Of a stretch of 64,000 bases of DNA, positions 34,393-43,700 are shown piece by piece. How positions within the stretch are numbered: the first letter of the stretch is position 1; each line of letters starts with the position of its first letter. Under the pieces are notes generated by a model. It was not told the origin of the DNA. It made no database searches and saw only the letters and a program-made list of their open reading frames with translations. The stretch comes from Thermococcus profundus (lineage in GTDB: Archaea > Methanobacteriota_B > Thermococci > Thermococcales > Thermococcaceae). Where the stretch lies: the NCBI RefSeq assembly GCF_002214585.1, contig NZ_CP014862.1, positions 1,941,099-2,005,098 on the forward strand. The letters run 5' to 3'. A program made the position numbers and the translations under genes.

Positions 34393-36912
34393 TCACTTCC
34401 TCCTCCTGAGGAGGAGCGGTATTATTGCCAGGCCGACGAGAGCGGCCGGACCGCAGATTCCTCCACCACCCTGCTTGCTGGTAGTGGTGGTCTTGCTCGG
34501 TGATGAGCTGGTGGGCTTGCTGGTTGTGGTCGGCTTGCTGGTTGTCGTGGGCTTGCTGGTAGTAGTCTGCTGGCTGGTAGTGGTGGTTGGCTTGCTGGTT
34601 GTGGTCGTGGTCTCTTCGGAGGAGGTGGTCGTGGTGGTCTCGGCCGGACCAACGAGCTCGCCGACGAACTTGAGGAACTCCCTCACCGTAACGGTGTTCC
34701 TGTGGCCGTGGTCAACACCCATACCGTTCGGGGTGTATCCGTACCAGTTGGTGTAGAAGAACGCCATGTAACCGTCAACCCACTGGGTCGGGAGACCGCT
34801 GGTACCCCAGCCGCCGGTGTAGAGGTTCCACTTGTAGTTGGCCGGGTCCTCAGCAAAGACGACGCTACCGGTCTTCTTCCTGTCCCACAGGTACTTCTCG
34901 ACCTTGAAGCCGACCTTGGTCTCAAGGAGCCTGGCTATGTAGAGACCGATCTCCTTCCTCTCGTCCTCGGTACGGATGAGGAACTTGATGGAAACCGGCT
35001 TTCCGTCGAAGTACCAGTAACCGTCGCTTCTCTTCTCAAGGGTGTGGCCGTACTTGGCGACCTGCTCCTTGGCCTTCTCCATGCCCTGCTCGATGAGGTA
35101 GAGGGCATAGTCCTCGTTGCCGCTGGTGGTCATTCCAAGGGTGTCGTAAACGATCTGGAAGTACTTGTTGGCCGGGTGGCTGGGCCTGATGCAGCCGAGC
35201 ATTGGGGCACCGCTACCCTGGTAGATGTTCTGGACGATGTAGTCCCTGCTGATGAGCCAGTTCATAGCGTACCTGACCTCCCTGATGGCGAACGGGTTGA
35301 AGTAAACGCTGTCACCAACGGTGACTATCGGGGCATCCTTGTCCGGGTCGTGCCAGTCGTTGATGGTCAGCTCGTTGTAGGAGCTGGCGCTCTTGAAGAG
35401 CTTGAGGTTGTTGAGGACGTCCTCACCAAGGCCCTGGAACTTGCCGGCCGGGAACGCGTAGGAGAGGATGTCGTAGTCGCCCTTGGCAACTGAGAGAATG
35501 GCGGTATCCTGACCCTGGACACCCACGTACTCGATCTCGTCAGGCACACCGTCGATCGGAAGCCCGCTGTCGGTGCCGAGGACGTGCCTCTCGCCGGTGA
35601 ACTTCTTGAGCTTGAGGTAGAGGGCGTTCGGGTCATACTTAACGAGCATGTAAGGACCGTTGCTTATAAAGAGGTGGTTGTACTGGTTGAAGAAGTTGAT
35701 GTCAGCCTGGAACCTGTCCTTGGCGGCGCTCCAGTCGATTCCCGGGAAGTTGTCCTTGGCGTTGCCGTTCATTATCTCCTGCATGATCTTGACGACGTCA
35801 GCGGCGTGCTCCTTGGTGATGAGGTCGAGCCAGAGGATTCCCTCGCCAGAGCTGCTGAAGGAGTAGGTCTTGTCGATGCCGTACTTCTTAGCGTTGGCGA
35901 CGAGCTCGCCCATGGCCCAGTAGAGCTCCCACGGAACGCTCGGGTACATGCTGTAGTAAGCAGCGATCTGATCGTCCGCAAGCGGGTGGGTGTACTTACC
36001 GTAGACGGTGAAGCCGTCGTCAGTGAACTCGTAACCGAGGATGTTCTTGAGGTAGGCACCAGTTGAGGAGAGGCCAGAGTCGTAGTACGGGTCGTTCGGG
36101 TAGTCCTCGTATGCCCAGGTGTAGTAGAAGGCGATGTAGTTCTTTATGTCGTTGATGTCGCCCTTAACGCCGTTGTGCCACTCGCCGATGTCGCAGTGGA
36201 AGGTAACCTTGGCCTTATAGTCCTCGCCTGCGTGGGCGGCTATCCATCCCTGGGTCTGGTTGTAGATGACGGCATCATCTGGAACCTTACCAGGGGTCTT
36301 GTCGATTTCCCAGGTGCACCTGTATGGGGAGTAGATACCGTCGAAGTTGGTGGCTCCACCGTAGTCAGTTATGAGGGTGGAGACCCTAACGCTGTAAACG
36401 TCGGTGAGGCCGCCGACCGGGTTGAACGGGCTCATGAACATGGCACCGGTTGAGGCGAACTGGGCGATTTTGAGCTTTCCGTCAGGGGTCTTGGCGGTCA
36501 TTGGGCTCCAGCGGGTTGCAAGACCAACGTTCGGGTCGGCAACGATGTCCTGGATCCTGTTCTTGTTGGCCGGGAAGAAGGTCCAGGTCTCGACGATGAA
36601 GACGCGCGGGCTCTCGAAGATACCGAGACCCATATTGATCTTCGCGAGATCCCAGAACTGGTCTGGGTTGGTAACCTCAATGGTCTTGTTGTGGAACTCG
36701 GCGGTGAAGTATGCAGTCAGCTCCGTGGAGTTGTCAAGGGTCATGTCGAGGATGTCTCCAAGATCCTCGGCCGTCTTGTAGTACTTCGTTTCAAACGCCT
36801 GAAGGGCTGCATTGATGTATGCATTCTCATCCTCTGCAGCCGCTGGCTGGACAAAGAAAACACTAAACACCATCAAACCTATTATAAACAAACTGAAAAC
36901 TTTCCTGCTCAT
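34393..36912 (-). CDS. ABC transporter substrate-binding protein (SBP_bac_5 type) with CGP-CTERM
   Basis: The 839-residue secreted protein has a signal peptide (about 1-26, ending QPAAA), a large SBP_bac_5 region, a Thr/Ser/Lys stalk of about 60 residues and a C-terminal sorting signal: ICGPAALVGLAIIPLLLRRRK, a CGP motif, hydrophobic helix and basic tail. This CGP-CTERM signal is a Thermococcales surface-anchoring signal. The protein captures oligopeptides or oligosaccharides for the adjacent permeases and ATPases; family members are known with either substrate, so the assignment to peptides is only likely. A GGAGG site and a TATA box lie upstream. Confidence 0.93.
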   Translation of the reverse strand: MSRKVFSLFIIGLMVFSVFFVQPAAAEDENAYINAALQAFETKYYKTAEDLGDILDMTLDNSTELTAYFTAEFHNKTIEVTNPDQFWDLAKINMGLGIFESPRVFIVETWTFFPANKNRIQDIVADPNVGLATRWSPMTAKTPDGKLKIAQFASTGAMFMSPFNPVGGLTDVYSVRVSTLITDYGGATNFDGIYSPYRCTWEIDKTPGKVPDDAVIYNQTQGWIAAHAGEDYKAKVTFHCDIGEWHNGVKGDINDIKNYIAFYYTWAYEDYPNDPYYDSGLSSTGAYLKNILGYEFTDDGFTVYGKYTHPLADDQIAAYYSMYPSVPWELYWAMGELVANAKKYGIDKTYSFSSSGEGILWLDLITKEHAADVVKIMQEIMNGNAKDNFPGIDWSAAKDRFQADINFFNQYNHLFISNGPYMLVKYDPNALYLKLKKFTGERHVLGTDSGLPIDGVPDEIEYVGVQGQDTAILSVAKGDYDILSYAFPAGKFQGLGEDVLNNLKLFKSASSYNELTINDWHDPDKDAPIVTVGDSVYFNPFAIREVRYAMNWLISRDYIVQNIYQGSGAPMLGCIRPSHPANKYFQIVYDTLGMTTSGNEDYALYLIEQGMEKAKEQVAKYGHTLEKRSDGYWYFDGKPVSIKFLIRTEDERKEIGLYIARLLETKVGFKVEKYLWDRKKTGSVVFAEDPANYKWNLYTGGWGTSGLPTQWVDGYMAFFYTNWYGYTPNGMGVDHGHRNTVTVREFLKFVGELVGPAETTTTTSSEETTTTTSKPTTTTSQQTTTSKPTTTSKPTTTSKPTSSSPSKTTTTSKQGGGGICGPAALVGLAIIPLLLRRRK

Positions 36913-36970
36913 ATTTCACTGCCTCCTTTCAGTTTTGGCACGTCTGCCTTCTATAGGCTATGGCAGCATT

Positions 36971-36980
36971 AGTTTATACA
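36971..36980 (-). promoter_or_regulatory. TATA box of the substrate-binding protein gene
   Basis: The minus strand reads TGTATAAACT, about 60 bases before the ATG, predicting a leader of about 35 bases that contains the GGAGG ribosome site. Confidence 0.6.
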
Positions 36981-37015
36981 TCCGATCCCTTTTAAGGATT
37001 ACGATACTCAGGAGG

Positions 37016-37034
37016 TTATCCCCGTTAGGGATAA
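37016..37034. promoter_or_regulatory. Inverted repeat between the ABC operon and pyrC promoters
   Basis: TTATCCC-CGTTA-GGGATAA is a perfect 7-bp stem with a 5-base loop, centred in the intergenic region of the divergent binding-protein and pyrC genes. It could be an operator or a small hairpin; it is not next to a gene end. Confidence 0.35.
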
Positions 37035-37128
37035 AGCTCTGTGGCGTCGATCAACGAAAAGGAGGAAGATCTTAGTCGAAATCCAAAAGCTTTTTTAAAG
37101 ACAACCCCCAAACGTCTTGCGGGCTCTC

Positions 37129-38346
37129 ATGCACGAGCTTGTGATCGCGGGAAAATTCGTAACTGAAGAGGGCATCTTTAGAGGGAGCGTTGGAATCGAC
37201 GATGGAAAGATTCGGGCTATCTCCACAGGCCTTCTAAGGGGAGAGGAAGTTCTGAACCTTGGGGAGGACCTTATCCTTCCAGGATTAATAGACGTCCACG
37301 TCCACCTCAGAGATTTTGAAGAGAAGCACAAGGAAACAATCGAAAGCGGGACGAAAGCGGCAATACACGGGGGCATAACCACAGTTTTTGATATGCCAAA
37401 CACGAGACCGCCGATAATGGACCTGAAAACCTTTGAGAGAAGGGAGCACACTTTCAGGGGACGAGCTTATTCCGACTACGCAATGGGTTTTCTGGTCTCC
37501 AACAACTGTGAAGACGCCAAGATGAGCGGTGCTGACTTCTTCAAGGTGTTCATGGGCGCGTCCACTGGGGGGATTTATTCTAAGGACTTCGAGAGTGACT
37601 ACTCCTGTGCGCCGGGTGTTGTGAGCGTCCATGCCGAAGATGCGAGGACAATTCAAAAAAGGCCGGAGAGGCCGCCAGAGGCAGAGATAAAGGCAGTGGA
37701 GCGAGTACTGCTGGCGGCAGAGAAGCTGAGAAAGCCCCTTAACATCTGCCATGTATCAACCGGAGGGGCGATAAAAGCTGTTACACGCTCAAACCTGCCA
37801 TGGGTCAGCTTTGAGGTGACTCCCCATCACCTATTCCTCAGCAGGGGGGATTATGAGAGGAACGGGCTCCTGAAGGTTTATCCCCCTCTCAGAGGGGAAG
37901 ATGACATAAGGACGCTGTGGGAGAACTTCCGCAGAATACCCATAATAGCGAGCGACCATGCCCCACACACCATCGAAGACAAGAAAGAAGGAGCCGCGGG
38001 GATCCCGGGTCTGGAGACAGAAGTGGCCCTTCTTCTTGATGGGGTAAACAGGGGCCTGTTGAGCATAACAGACATAGTGAAAAAGATGCACCTCAACCCA
38101 ATTAGGGTATTTGGGATAAGGAACAAAGGGTTCAGGCTCGGCGCAGATGCAGACTTCACGGTAGTCGATCTAAAGAGGGAGTGGATCGTGAAGCCCGAGG
38201 AGTTCTACACAAAGGCGAAATGGAGCCCATGGGAAGGGAAGAGGCTCAGGGGGAAGGCCGTAATGACCCTGCTTCGTGGTGAAGTCGTCATGGAAGAGGA
38301 TGAGATAACTGGAAAGCCACGGGGGGTTAGGATAGATGTACGCTAA
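37129..38346 (+). CDS. pyrC: Dihydroorotase
   Basis: PyrC closes carbamoyl aspartate to dihydroorotate in pyrimidine synthesis. The metal-binding DVHVHLRD motif, the likely carboxylated Lys in FFKVFMGAS, HVST and SDHAPH are present. The 405-residue length is normal. ATG 37129 is chosen because a TATA box (CTTTTTTAAAG, 37090-37100) sits about 30 bases upstream, favouring a very short leader; TTG 37117 would add four residues. It overlaps pyrK by 11 bases. Confidence 0.96.
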   Translation: MHELVIAGKFVTEEGIFRGSVGIDDGKIRAISTGLLRGEEVLNLGEDLILPGLIDVHVHLRDFEEKHKETIESGTKAAIHGGITTVFDMPNTRPPIMDLKTFERREHTFRGRAYSDYAMGFLVSNNCEDAKMSGADFFKVFMGASTGGIYSKDFESDYSCAPGVVSVHAEDARTIQKRPERPPEAEIKAVERVLLAAEKLRKPLNICHVSTGGAIKAVTRSNLPWVSFEVTPHHLFLSRGDYERNGLLKVYPPLRGEDDIRTLWENFRRIPIIASDHAPHTIEDKKEGAAGIPGLETEVALLLDGVNRGLLSITDIVKKMHLNPIRVFGIRNKGFRLGADADFTVVDLKREWIVKPEEFYTKAKWSPWEGKRLRGKAVMTLLRGEVVMEEDEITGKPRGVRIDVR

Positions 38347-39037
38347 GGTGCTCATCAATGAGGTATTTGAAGCGGCAGATAGCGTCAGAGTCTTCAAGTT
38401 TGATAGAGGATTCCAGTTCGAGCCGGGACAGTTCGTTATGGTGTGGCTACCAGGAGCAGGAGAGAAGCCGTTCAGCTTGGCAGATCGGGATACCCTCATC
38501 GTCAAAAAGGTGGGGCCGTTCACTTCCAGACTCTTCGAACTGAAGGAGGGGGACTCCCTCTGGGTACGGGGCCCTTACGGGAAGGGTTTTGAACCGGTTG
38601 GAGAAAGGGTAGCTCTCGTCGCAGGGGGGATAGGGATCCCACCTATATACGCCCTGGCAAAGCTCTGGGGAGACAGATTCAAAGAAAAGATACTTCTCTA
38701 TGGGGCAAGAACTTCCGATGAACTAGCCCTCCTTGACATAGAGAACTACGTCGATGAGATAGTCATTTTCACCGACGACGGATCCACTGGCAGAAGGGGT
38801 TATCCAACGGACGGTCTTAGGGAAATAAAAGGTGAAGTCGAACAGGTCTATGCCTGCGGACCGGAGCCCATGCTGAAAGCCGTCCTTGAAGTAATGAACT
38901 ACGAGAGGGTGCAGGTGTCTATGGAGAGGTATATGAAGTGCGGCATCGGTGTGTGCGGGAGCTGTAACCTCGGGAAGTACCTGGTGTGCAGGGACGGTCC
39001 AGTCTTCAGGGGGGAGCTCCTCAGGGGAGTTATATAA
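38336..39037 (+). CDS. pyrK: Dihydroorotate dehydrogenase electron transfer subunit
   Basis: PyrK passes electrons between the FMN of PyrD and NAD via FAD and a 2Fe-2S cluster. The FAD motif GEKPFSLAD lies near residue 40, the pyridine-nucleotide region VALVAGGIGIPPIYALAKLW near 90, and the C-terminal cluster cysteines in KCGIGVCGSCNLGKYLVCRD. PyrD is not in this window. The gene is translationally coupled to pyrC. Confidence 0.93.
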   Translation: MYAKVLINEVFEAADSVRVFKFDRGFQFEPGQFVMVWLPGAGEKPFSLADRDTLIVKKVGPFTSRLFELKEGDSLWVRGPYGKGFEPVGERVALVAGGIGIPPIYALAKLWGDRFKEKILLYGARTSDELALLDIENYVDEIVIFTDDGSTGRRGYPTDGLREIKGEVEQVYACGPEPMLKAVLEVMNYERVQVSMERYMKCGIGVCGSCNLGKYLVCRDGPVFRGELLRGVI

Positions 39038-39080
39038 ACCAAAGACTTAAATCAAAAAGCACCGTAGGCTTAAATTAGGG

Positions 39081-40595
39081 ATGGTCATGGGTAGGGAGGA
39101 GATAATACTCGATAAGGATGGCATTCGGCGGGATTTAATGGCATGGAACATTAAAGAAGTCGTGAATCTCGCGGGAACTTACGACAAAGCGTTCCAAATT
39201 CTTCTAGATCTGCTCCACGATAAAAATCCAATGGTGAGAACCAACGCCCTGCAGGTGATCAAAGAGCTACTCAAGGCAAATTCGCTAAATCCAGAGAGAA
39301 TCTCCCTCGTCGTCGATGACCTGGTGGAGCTGGCCAGGGATAAAAACGAGAGAGTGTCCCTAAAGGCCCTGGAAGTCCTGAACCTCCTCCTTGAGACGGG
39401 TGGGATAAGCGAAGAGGATTACGACAAGATAACGGACGCACTCGTTGAGATAATCAAGAGGGGAGCACCCATACTCAGCGAATACGCCTCAGAGGGCCTA
39501 GGAAAAGCGGGTGCAAAGGTAGTGAGGATAGCCAAGAAGCTTATAGGGTGGCTCTTCTCCCTCATCCGCTCCTCAGAGGATAGACAAGTTCAGAGCGCTG
39601 CGATAACGGCCCTGACAGAGATGGCATACAGAACGGAGGATTCAAAGGTGTTCAATGAAATATTTGACAAGATGGTAGATCTGGTAGATCACGTTGACCC
39701 GTACATTCAGGAGAGGGCGCTCCTCTCGATAGACAGAATGCTCTCAAGGCCGGAGATGCTGACGAAGAGGAACAAGATAAAAGCAGTAAAAAAGATAAGT
39801 AAGATAAAAAACAGCGTCCGATTGGCCTCCAAGGCCAGCCTTCTGCTGGAGAAGCTCGAGAAAGTAAGCGGTGAAGAAGAGGAGACCCTAACTCCCGAGG
39901 AAGTCAAGAAGAAGCTTGAGATAAGCGAGTACGGGCCTGAGGACGTTGAAAAACTGCTCGATGCAGGAAAGACGGATATAGTGGCGGAACTTGCAAAAAT
40001 CGATCCCATAGTCATGTCAATGATAATAGACATGCTGAACTCCGACGATCCAACAAGGCGAATGGATGCACTTTGGGTCCTCTCGAAGACTGCATCCCAG
40101 CTCACCCCCACCGACGCATACTCGGTGCTTCCTGTTCTGGGGGAGTTCCTGAAGAGCAGGAACCCCTGGGCCAGGAGCACCGCCGCTGAAACCCTCGCCG
40201 AAATATACTCCCTCTACCCAGGAACGGCCCAGTTCTTCACCTCCCTCCTCGACGTTCTCCTGAAGTCGAACAGGGAACCTGACATAGAGGGGGCCCTTGA
40301 GCTGATCCAGGCACTTCAGAAGCGTATGCCAACGCCGGAGTTCCAAATGGCTATAGTAAACATTTTAGAGGGCCTCCTACGGAGGAAGGAATCGCGTGCT
40401 ACGACACTCCGCTTCATGGCACGGGAAGCACAGAGCTTGATAGACCTGGACTACGAGACCCTGGTACGGCTGGAAAACGTGCTGAAGGAGATCTACGGGG
40501 AGGAGGGAGGGAAGTACGACAACATAATAGCATCACTCATAGACCTGATCGATGACCTCATCCGGATGAAGGGAGGAGAAACGGAAAGCGACTAA
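39081..40595 (+). CDS. HEAT-repeat protein, function unknown
   Basis: A soluble 504-residue all-helical protein. Paired-helix repeats of about 37-40 residues run through most of its length, for example [20 protein letters not shown], then [19 protein letters not shown], and later [17 protein letters not shown] and [20 protein letters not shown] charged linker ([16 protein letters not shown]) lies near residue 270. Such scaffolds bind other proteins. It follows pyrK by 43 bases with its own TATA-like element, so co-function with pyrimidine synthesis is not implied. Its last 4 bases overlap the convergent NAC gene. Confidence 0.85.
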   Translation: MVMGREEIILDKDGIRRDLMAWNIKEVVNLAGTYDKAFQILLDLLHDKNPMVRTNALQVIKELLKANSLNPERISLVVDDLVELARDKNERVSLKALEVLNLLLETGGISEEDYDKITDALVEIIKRGAPILSEYASEGLGKAGAKVVRIAKKLIGWLFSLIRSSEDRQVQSAAITALTEMAYRTEDSKVFNEIFDKMVDLVDHVDPYIQERALLSIDRMLSRPEMLTKRNKIKAVKKISKIKNSVRLASKASLLLEKLEKVSGEEEETLTPEEVKKKLEISEYGPEDVEKLLDAGKTDIVAELAKIDPIVMSMIIDMLNSDDPTRRMDALWVLSKTASQLTPTDAYSVLPVLGEFLKSRNPWARSTAAETLAEIYSLYPGTAQFFTSLLDVLLKSNREPDIEGALELIQALQKRMPTPEFQMAIVNILEGLLRRKESRATTLRFMAREAQSLIDLDYETLVRLENVLKEIYGEEGGKYDNIIASLIDLIDDLIRMKGGETESD

Positions 40596-40930
40596 GACTC
40601 TTCCGCGAGCTTCAGAATTGCCTCTGCAAGGTCTCCCTTTGCCTCCTCCAGGGCCTTCTTCGCCGCTTCATAGTCAACTCCTGCCTGCTCCATGACGAGC
40701 TTTATATCCTCCTCTGGTATCTCTAGAACCTCACGGACTTCCTCGCTTCCGGGAACTATCTGATAGCTTTTTTCGCCGTGAGCCGTGATGACCGTTATCG
40801 CGGGATCCCTGAGAACTATCTCCTTTCCTCGCATTCTGATAACTACCTCCTCAACGCCCTCAAGCTCCTCCATCTTGATGCCCATCTGCTTCATGAGCTT
40901 CCTCATCTGCCTTGGGTTCATCCCCATCAT
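40592..40930 (-). CDS. nac: Nascent polypeptide-associated complex protein (archaeal alpha-NAC)
   Basis: A ribosome-bound chaperone that forms homodimers in archaea. The 112-residue protein starts [20 protein letters not shown], has the NAC domain with [15 protein letters not shown] and ends in a UBA domain ([20 protein letters not shown]). ATG 40930 follows AGGTGAT; a GTG three residues upstream is within that site. A TATA box TTTTTAAAAT lies about 33 bases upstream. Confidence 0.96.
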   Translation of the reverse strand: MMGMNPRQMRKLMKQMGIKMEELEGVEEVVIRMRGKEIVLRDPAITVITAHGEKSYQIVPGSEEVREVLEIPEEDIKLVMEQAGVDYEAAKKALEEAKGDLAEAILKLAEES

Positions 40931-41069
40931 AACTATCACCTGGAAGAAATTGGAGGAGGATTTTAAAAAGGTTGGTAGATTGCGTTGCCCGGCATTTAAC
41001 GGGCCTTTTCGAACAGTTTAAATAGATGAATGTCACATTATACCCCAAGCGAGGGACGGGGGGTCTAGA

Positions 41070-41825
41070 GTGAAGGCCCAGATCTTCAGGGAGCCATTAT
41101 CACCTGGGTCAATAGTGAGCATAATCTACGACGGCTACTCATCGGCGTGGATGATGGGATTCGCAATACTCAAGAGGGAGATCCAGGAGGGAGGTTTCGC
41201 GGTCATATCCAACTACAACCTCCCAATTCCGGGACTCTGCAGATCGGCAAGACAGGTCGGGTTGGAGATAGAGAAGGAGCTCAGCGAGGACAATCTAGCC
41301 ATAATAGACGTCTTTGGATCAAAGTACAGCGCCAGATACGATAAGAAAAACGTGTTCTACGTGGACAACGTTTCCCCCGAAACAATAAACCCAAAGATAG
41401 ACCTGATATACCGGGATCACATAATGCCACTCATAAAGAACAGAAAAACCGTGAGGCTCATAAACACTCTTGACGGGGCCGCTTTGATGTTTGGAGAGAT
41501 GGAAACCCTAAAGCTACTGAACCAGACCATAGCCGGCCGCTCAAAGGACGTACCGGACTCGGTTCTAATACTCCCGATAAACAGGGACGTTGTCTCAGCT
41601 AAATTTACTGGATGGATCGCGGGAATAAGCGACTACGTCATAATATCCTCGACCCAGATGGGGGAGGATATAGAGGAGAAGATCTACCTCGTGAAATCCC
41701 CAGAGGAAGGCTTCACCTCCGCGGTCTACCGCCTCTGGATAACGGAGGAGAAGAGCCCCGAGAGGATAAAGGTAAAGAGAATAGGGGGAAGCAGAAAAGC
41801 CAGCTCCGGCTCCTCCTTCCGATGA
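41070..41825 (+). CDS. Degenerate RecA/KaiC-like protein (possibly DUF257 family)
   Basis: The 251-residue protein resembles the RecA/KaiC core: PGSIVSIIYDGYSSAWMMGF stands where the Walker A loop would be, but the G-x4-GK-T/S residues are absent, so ATP binding by the usual loop is unlikely. Later strands (NLAIIDVFGSKY, SVLILPINRD, DYVIISSTQM) fit the core order. A basic Ser-rich C-terminus follows. GTG at 41070 has GGGGGTC just upstream. Thermococcales have many such proteins of unknown role; assignment to DUF257 is from memory of that family and not certain. Confidence 0.75.
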   Translation: MKAQIFREPLSPGSIVSIIYDGYSSAWMMGFAILKREIQEGGFAVISNYNLPIPGLCRSARQVGLEIEKELSEDNLAIIDVFGSKYSARYDKKNVFYVDNVSPETINPKIDLIYRDHIMPLIKNRKTVRLINTLDGAALMFGEMETLKLLNQTIAGRSKDVPDSVLILPINRDVVSAKFTGWIAGISDYVIISSTQMGEDIEEKIYLVKSPEEGFTSAVYRLWITEEKSPERIKVKRIGGSRKASSGSSFR

Positions 41826-42007
41826 CTTCTCAATCAGAGGGATGATAGGATTGGCCCCTCTGGCAGTTCTCCCCCAAGACCCCTTCGAAATGGAGAGGAG
41901 ATATGCAGAGCGGAATGAAAGAGAACCTCAGGAGAAGTAAAAGAACTTGAAGATGAAGGCAAGGTTTACTGACGCCCACACCATCCTAATTTCCAAAAGG
42001 CACTTGA

Positions 42008-42032
42008 ATGGTAAAACCTTAGCTTTTACCAT
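42008..42032. promoter_or_regulatory. Inverted repeat over the vapB start: candidate autoregulatory operator
   Basis: ATGGTAAAA (42008-42016) and TTTTACCAT (42024-42032) are perfect 9-bp inverted arms with a 7-base spacer. The right arm includes the first two bases of the vapB start codon. Antitoxin-toxin complexes commonly bind such repeats and repress their own operon; that use here is inference. Confidence 0.5.
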
Positions 42033-42272
42033 GAGCACTGAAGTTGTCAGACTGGATGAAAACGGCAGGCTGTATCTCCGGCCTCCCTGCGAAAGAAGCT
42101 GAAGGTGAAGGAGTTCTACGTTGAGGAGAGAAACGGGGAGATAGTTCTCATTCCCGTCAGGAAAAAGATCGAGAAGTACTGGGGCATCGTGAAGGGGGAG
42201 AAGCTGAACGCCGAGGAGATTGACAGGGTGATTGAGAAAGAGACGGAAAAGCTCCTGAGGGATGAGCTTTGA
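42031..42272 (+). pseudogene. VapB-type antitoxin gene broken by a one-base deletion
   Basis: From ATG 42031 the frame reads MSTEVVRLDENGRLYL and then leaves it, stopping at TGA 42100-42102. The next frame continues without interruption as SLRKKLKVKEFYVEERNGE to TGA 42270-42272. Adding one C in the CC run at 42078-42079 restores a normal 80-residue AbrB/SpoVT-fold antitoxin with LYLPASLRKKL at the junction. The stop overlaps the toxin's TTG start. Either a true frameshift or an assembly error in a short C run. Confidence 0.8.
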
Positions 42273-42634
42273 AGGTTTACGTAGATGTCAACGTGATTTA
42301 CTACATTCTCACAGCCAACGAGCAGTTCGGCCCGAGGGCGAAGGAACTGGTTGAGGAGCACTACGGCAGGATGATAACCTCGGCACTGACCGTCTGGAAG
42401 CTCTACATCCTCCTCCTGCATTCGGGAGCTAAGCTTAGGACAAGTCAGGTTTTGGAAGATTTGGGAGTAAAAGTCGTCGCCTTAACTCCTAAGATTATCA
42501 AAATGGCTGAGGAATGCGAGAAGCTCGACTTCGACGATGCCATACACTACGCCACGATGAAGGCACACGGGGTAGGGGTTATCCTCTCAAACGACAGGGA
42601 CTTCGATAAAGTTGACGTGAAAAGGGTGTTTTAG
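42269..42634 (+). CDS. VapC-type PIN-domain toxin, possibly inactive
   Basis: The 121-residue PIN protein is a predicted RNase. Acidic residues are visible at D6 (YVDVNVIYY), D89/D90 (LDFDDAIHYA) and D109/D111 (SNDRDFDKV). The position that often holds a glutamate in the second motif is TVWKL, with Lys44; it would need one base change from GAG. Some related archaeal PIN proteins may lack this acid, so loss of activity is uncertain. TTG 42269 overlaps the vapB stop (TTGA), typical of a vapBC operon. Confidence 0.88.
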   Translation: MKVYVDVNVIYYILTANEQFGPRAKELVEEHYGRMITSALTVWKLYILLLHSGAKLRTSQVLEDLGVKVVALTPKIIKMAEECEKLDFDDAIHYATMKAHGVGVILSNDRDFDKVDVKRVF

Positions 42635-42668
42635 ATTCAAATAAAGGGAGGTAGAAAACGGAGCAAAC

Positions 42669-43700
42669 TCACTCCTTCTTCTCTTCCTCCGGGAACTTCG
42701 AGGTCTCCTCGTTCGCCTTCATGATCTTCTGCCTGTACTCCTCGTACTTCTTCCTGGCCTCTTCCGCCTTCTCCTTCTCGCCAAGGTACTCGTATGCCTC
42801 AGCAACGTGCTTCCACCACATCGGGTCTTCCTCAGCTTCCTTCAGGCAGTACTCGAGGAACTTCTGATACGCTTCCCTGGCGAGGTCTTCCATACCGAGC
42901 TTTCTAGCTATGTTCCCAACGTCCTCCCAGAATACTCCTTCCTCCTGGGCCTCGCCCTTGTAGTACTCAAGGGATTTCTCCCATGCTTCCCTCGCCTTCT
43001 CCTCGTTTCCGAGCTCCTCGTAGAGCTTAGCTACGTCCTCCCAGAACCAGGGTTCTTCCTCTGCATAGCGCTCAAGGGCCTTCGCTGCCCTCTCCATATC
43101 GCCAGCCTTCTTCCAGTACTCGTGGGCCTCCTTGAGGTAGTATGTGTCCTTCTCCTTCTCATATAGCTGCTCGTATATTTCGGCGGCCTTCGCGTACTCT
43201 CCGGCCTTCTCGTAGGCCCAGGCGGCGCTCTCCATCCAGCCGAGCTTCAGATACATCTCCGCGGCCTTGAGATAGTTGCCAGCCTTCTCGTACTTTCTGG
43301 CTGCCTGCTTGTACTTCCCGGCCTTTTCAAGGCTCTCGGCGCTCTTGAAGCGGTCGACTAAGCCGAGGTCGGGCTCGCTGATGTACCAGATGCCGAAGGC
43401 AACCACCGCTATGAAGAAGACGATTATCCCAGCAACCACTTCGAGGTTCTTCCAGACCCAGCTGAGATAGAGGCCGTAGCCGCTTATCACTGTGAAAACC
43501 GCCAGTATCGCCCCGTACTTCCAGCTCTCGGCGTAGAACGTCAGCCCCGTGAAGAACAGCAACATTAGGGTAACACCGAGGAAGCCGAGCACTAGAATGA
43601 CTTGCAGCAGAAGCTTCCAGCCGCCGTACCAGACTATTCCAGCCGCTATGGCTATTACCGCTATTAAAAAGCCTATTAGGTAAGCTTTGAGTTTGTCCAT
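42669..43700 (-). CDS. Membrane-anchored TPR-like repeat protein
   Basis: The 343-residue protein has four hydrophobic segments at about 7-25, 31-52, 61-80 and 85-105, then a cytoplasmic region of about 230 residues with TPR/SEL-like helix pairs: KAGKYKQAARKYEKAGNYLK, then KAGEYAKAAEIYEQLYE, YEELGNEEKAREAWEKSLEYY and YEYLGEKEKAEEARKKYEEY. The charged C-terminal tail ends EEKKE. GGGGGTGA lies upstream. The start overlaps the end of ogt by 25 bases, so they are co-transcribed. A protein-interaction scaffold at the membrane is likely; partners are unknown. Confidence 0.85.
   Translation of the reverse strand: MDKLKAYLIGFLIAVIAIAAGIVWYGGWKLLLQVILVLGFLGVTLMLLFFTGLTFYAESWKYGAILAVFTVISGYGLYLSWVWKNLEVVAGIIVFFIAVVAFGIWYISEPDLGLVDRFKSAESLEKAGKYKQAARKYEKAGNYLKAAEMYLKLGWMESAAWAYEKAGEYAKAAEIYEQLYEKEKDTYYLKEAHEYWKKAGDMERAAKALERYAEEEPWFWEDVAKLYEELGNEEKAREAWEKSLEYYKGEAQEEGVFWEDVGNIARKLGMEDLAREAYQKFLEYCLKEAEEDPMWWKHVAEAYEYLGEKEKAEEARKKYEEYRQKIMKANEETSKFPEEEKKE

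Noticed and set aside
34420..34640. Simple-sequence repeats in the plus-strand view of the binding-protein gene
   Set aside because: These are the Thr/Ser/Lys stalk codons (ACC/ACT rich) of the CGP-CTERM protein, a normal feature of such surface anchors.
41891..41941. A 16-codon frame between the RecA-like gene and vapB
   Set aside because: Too short, without ribosome site or conserved features.
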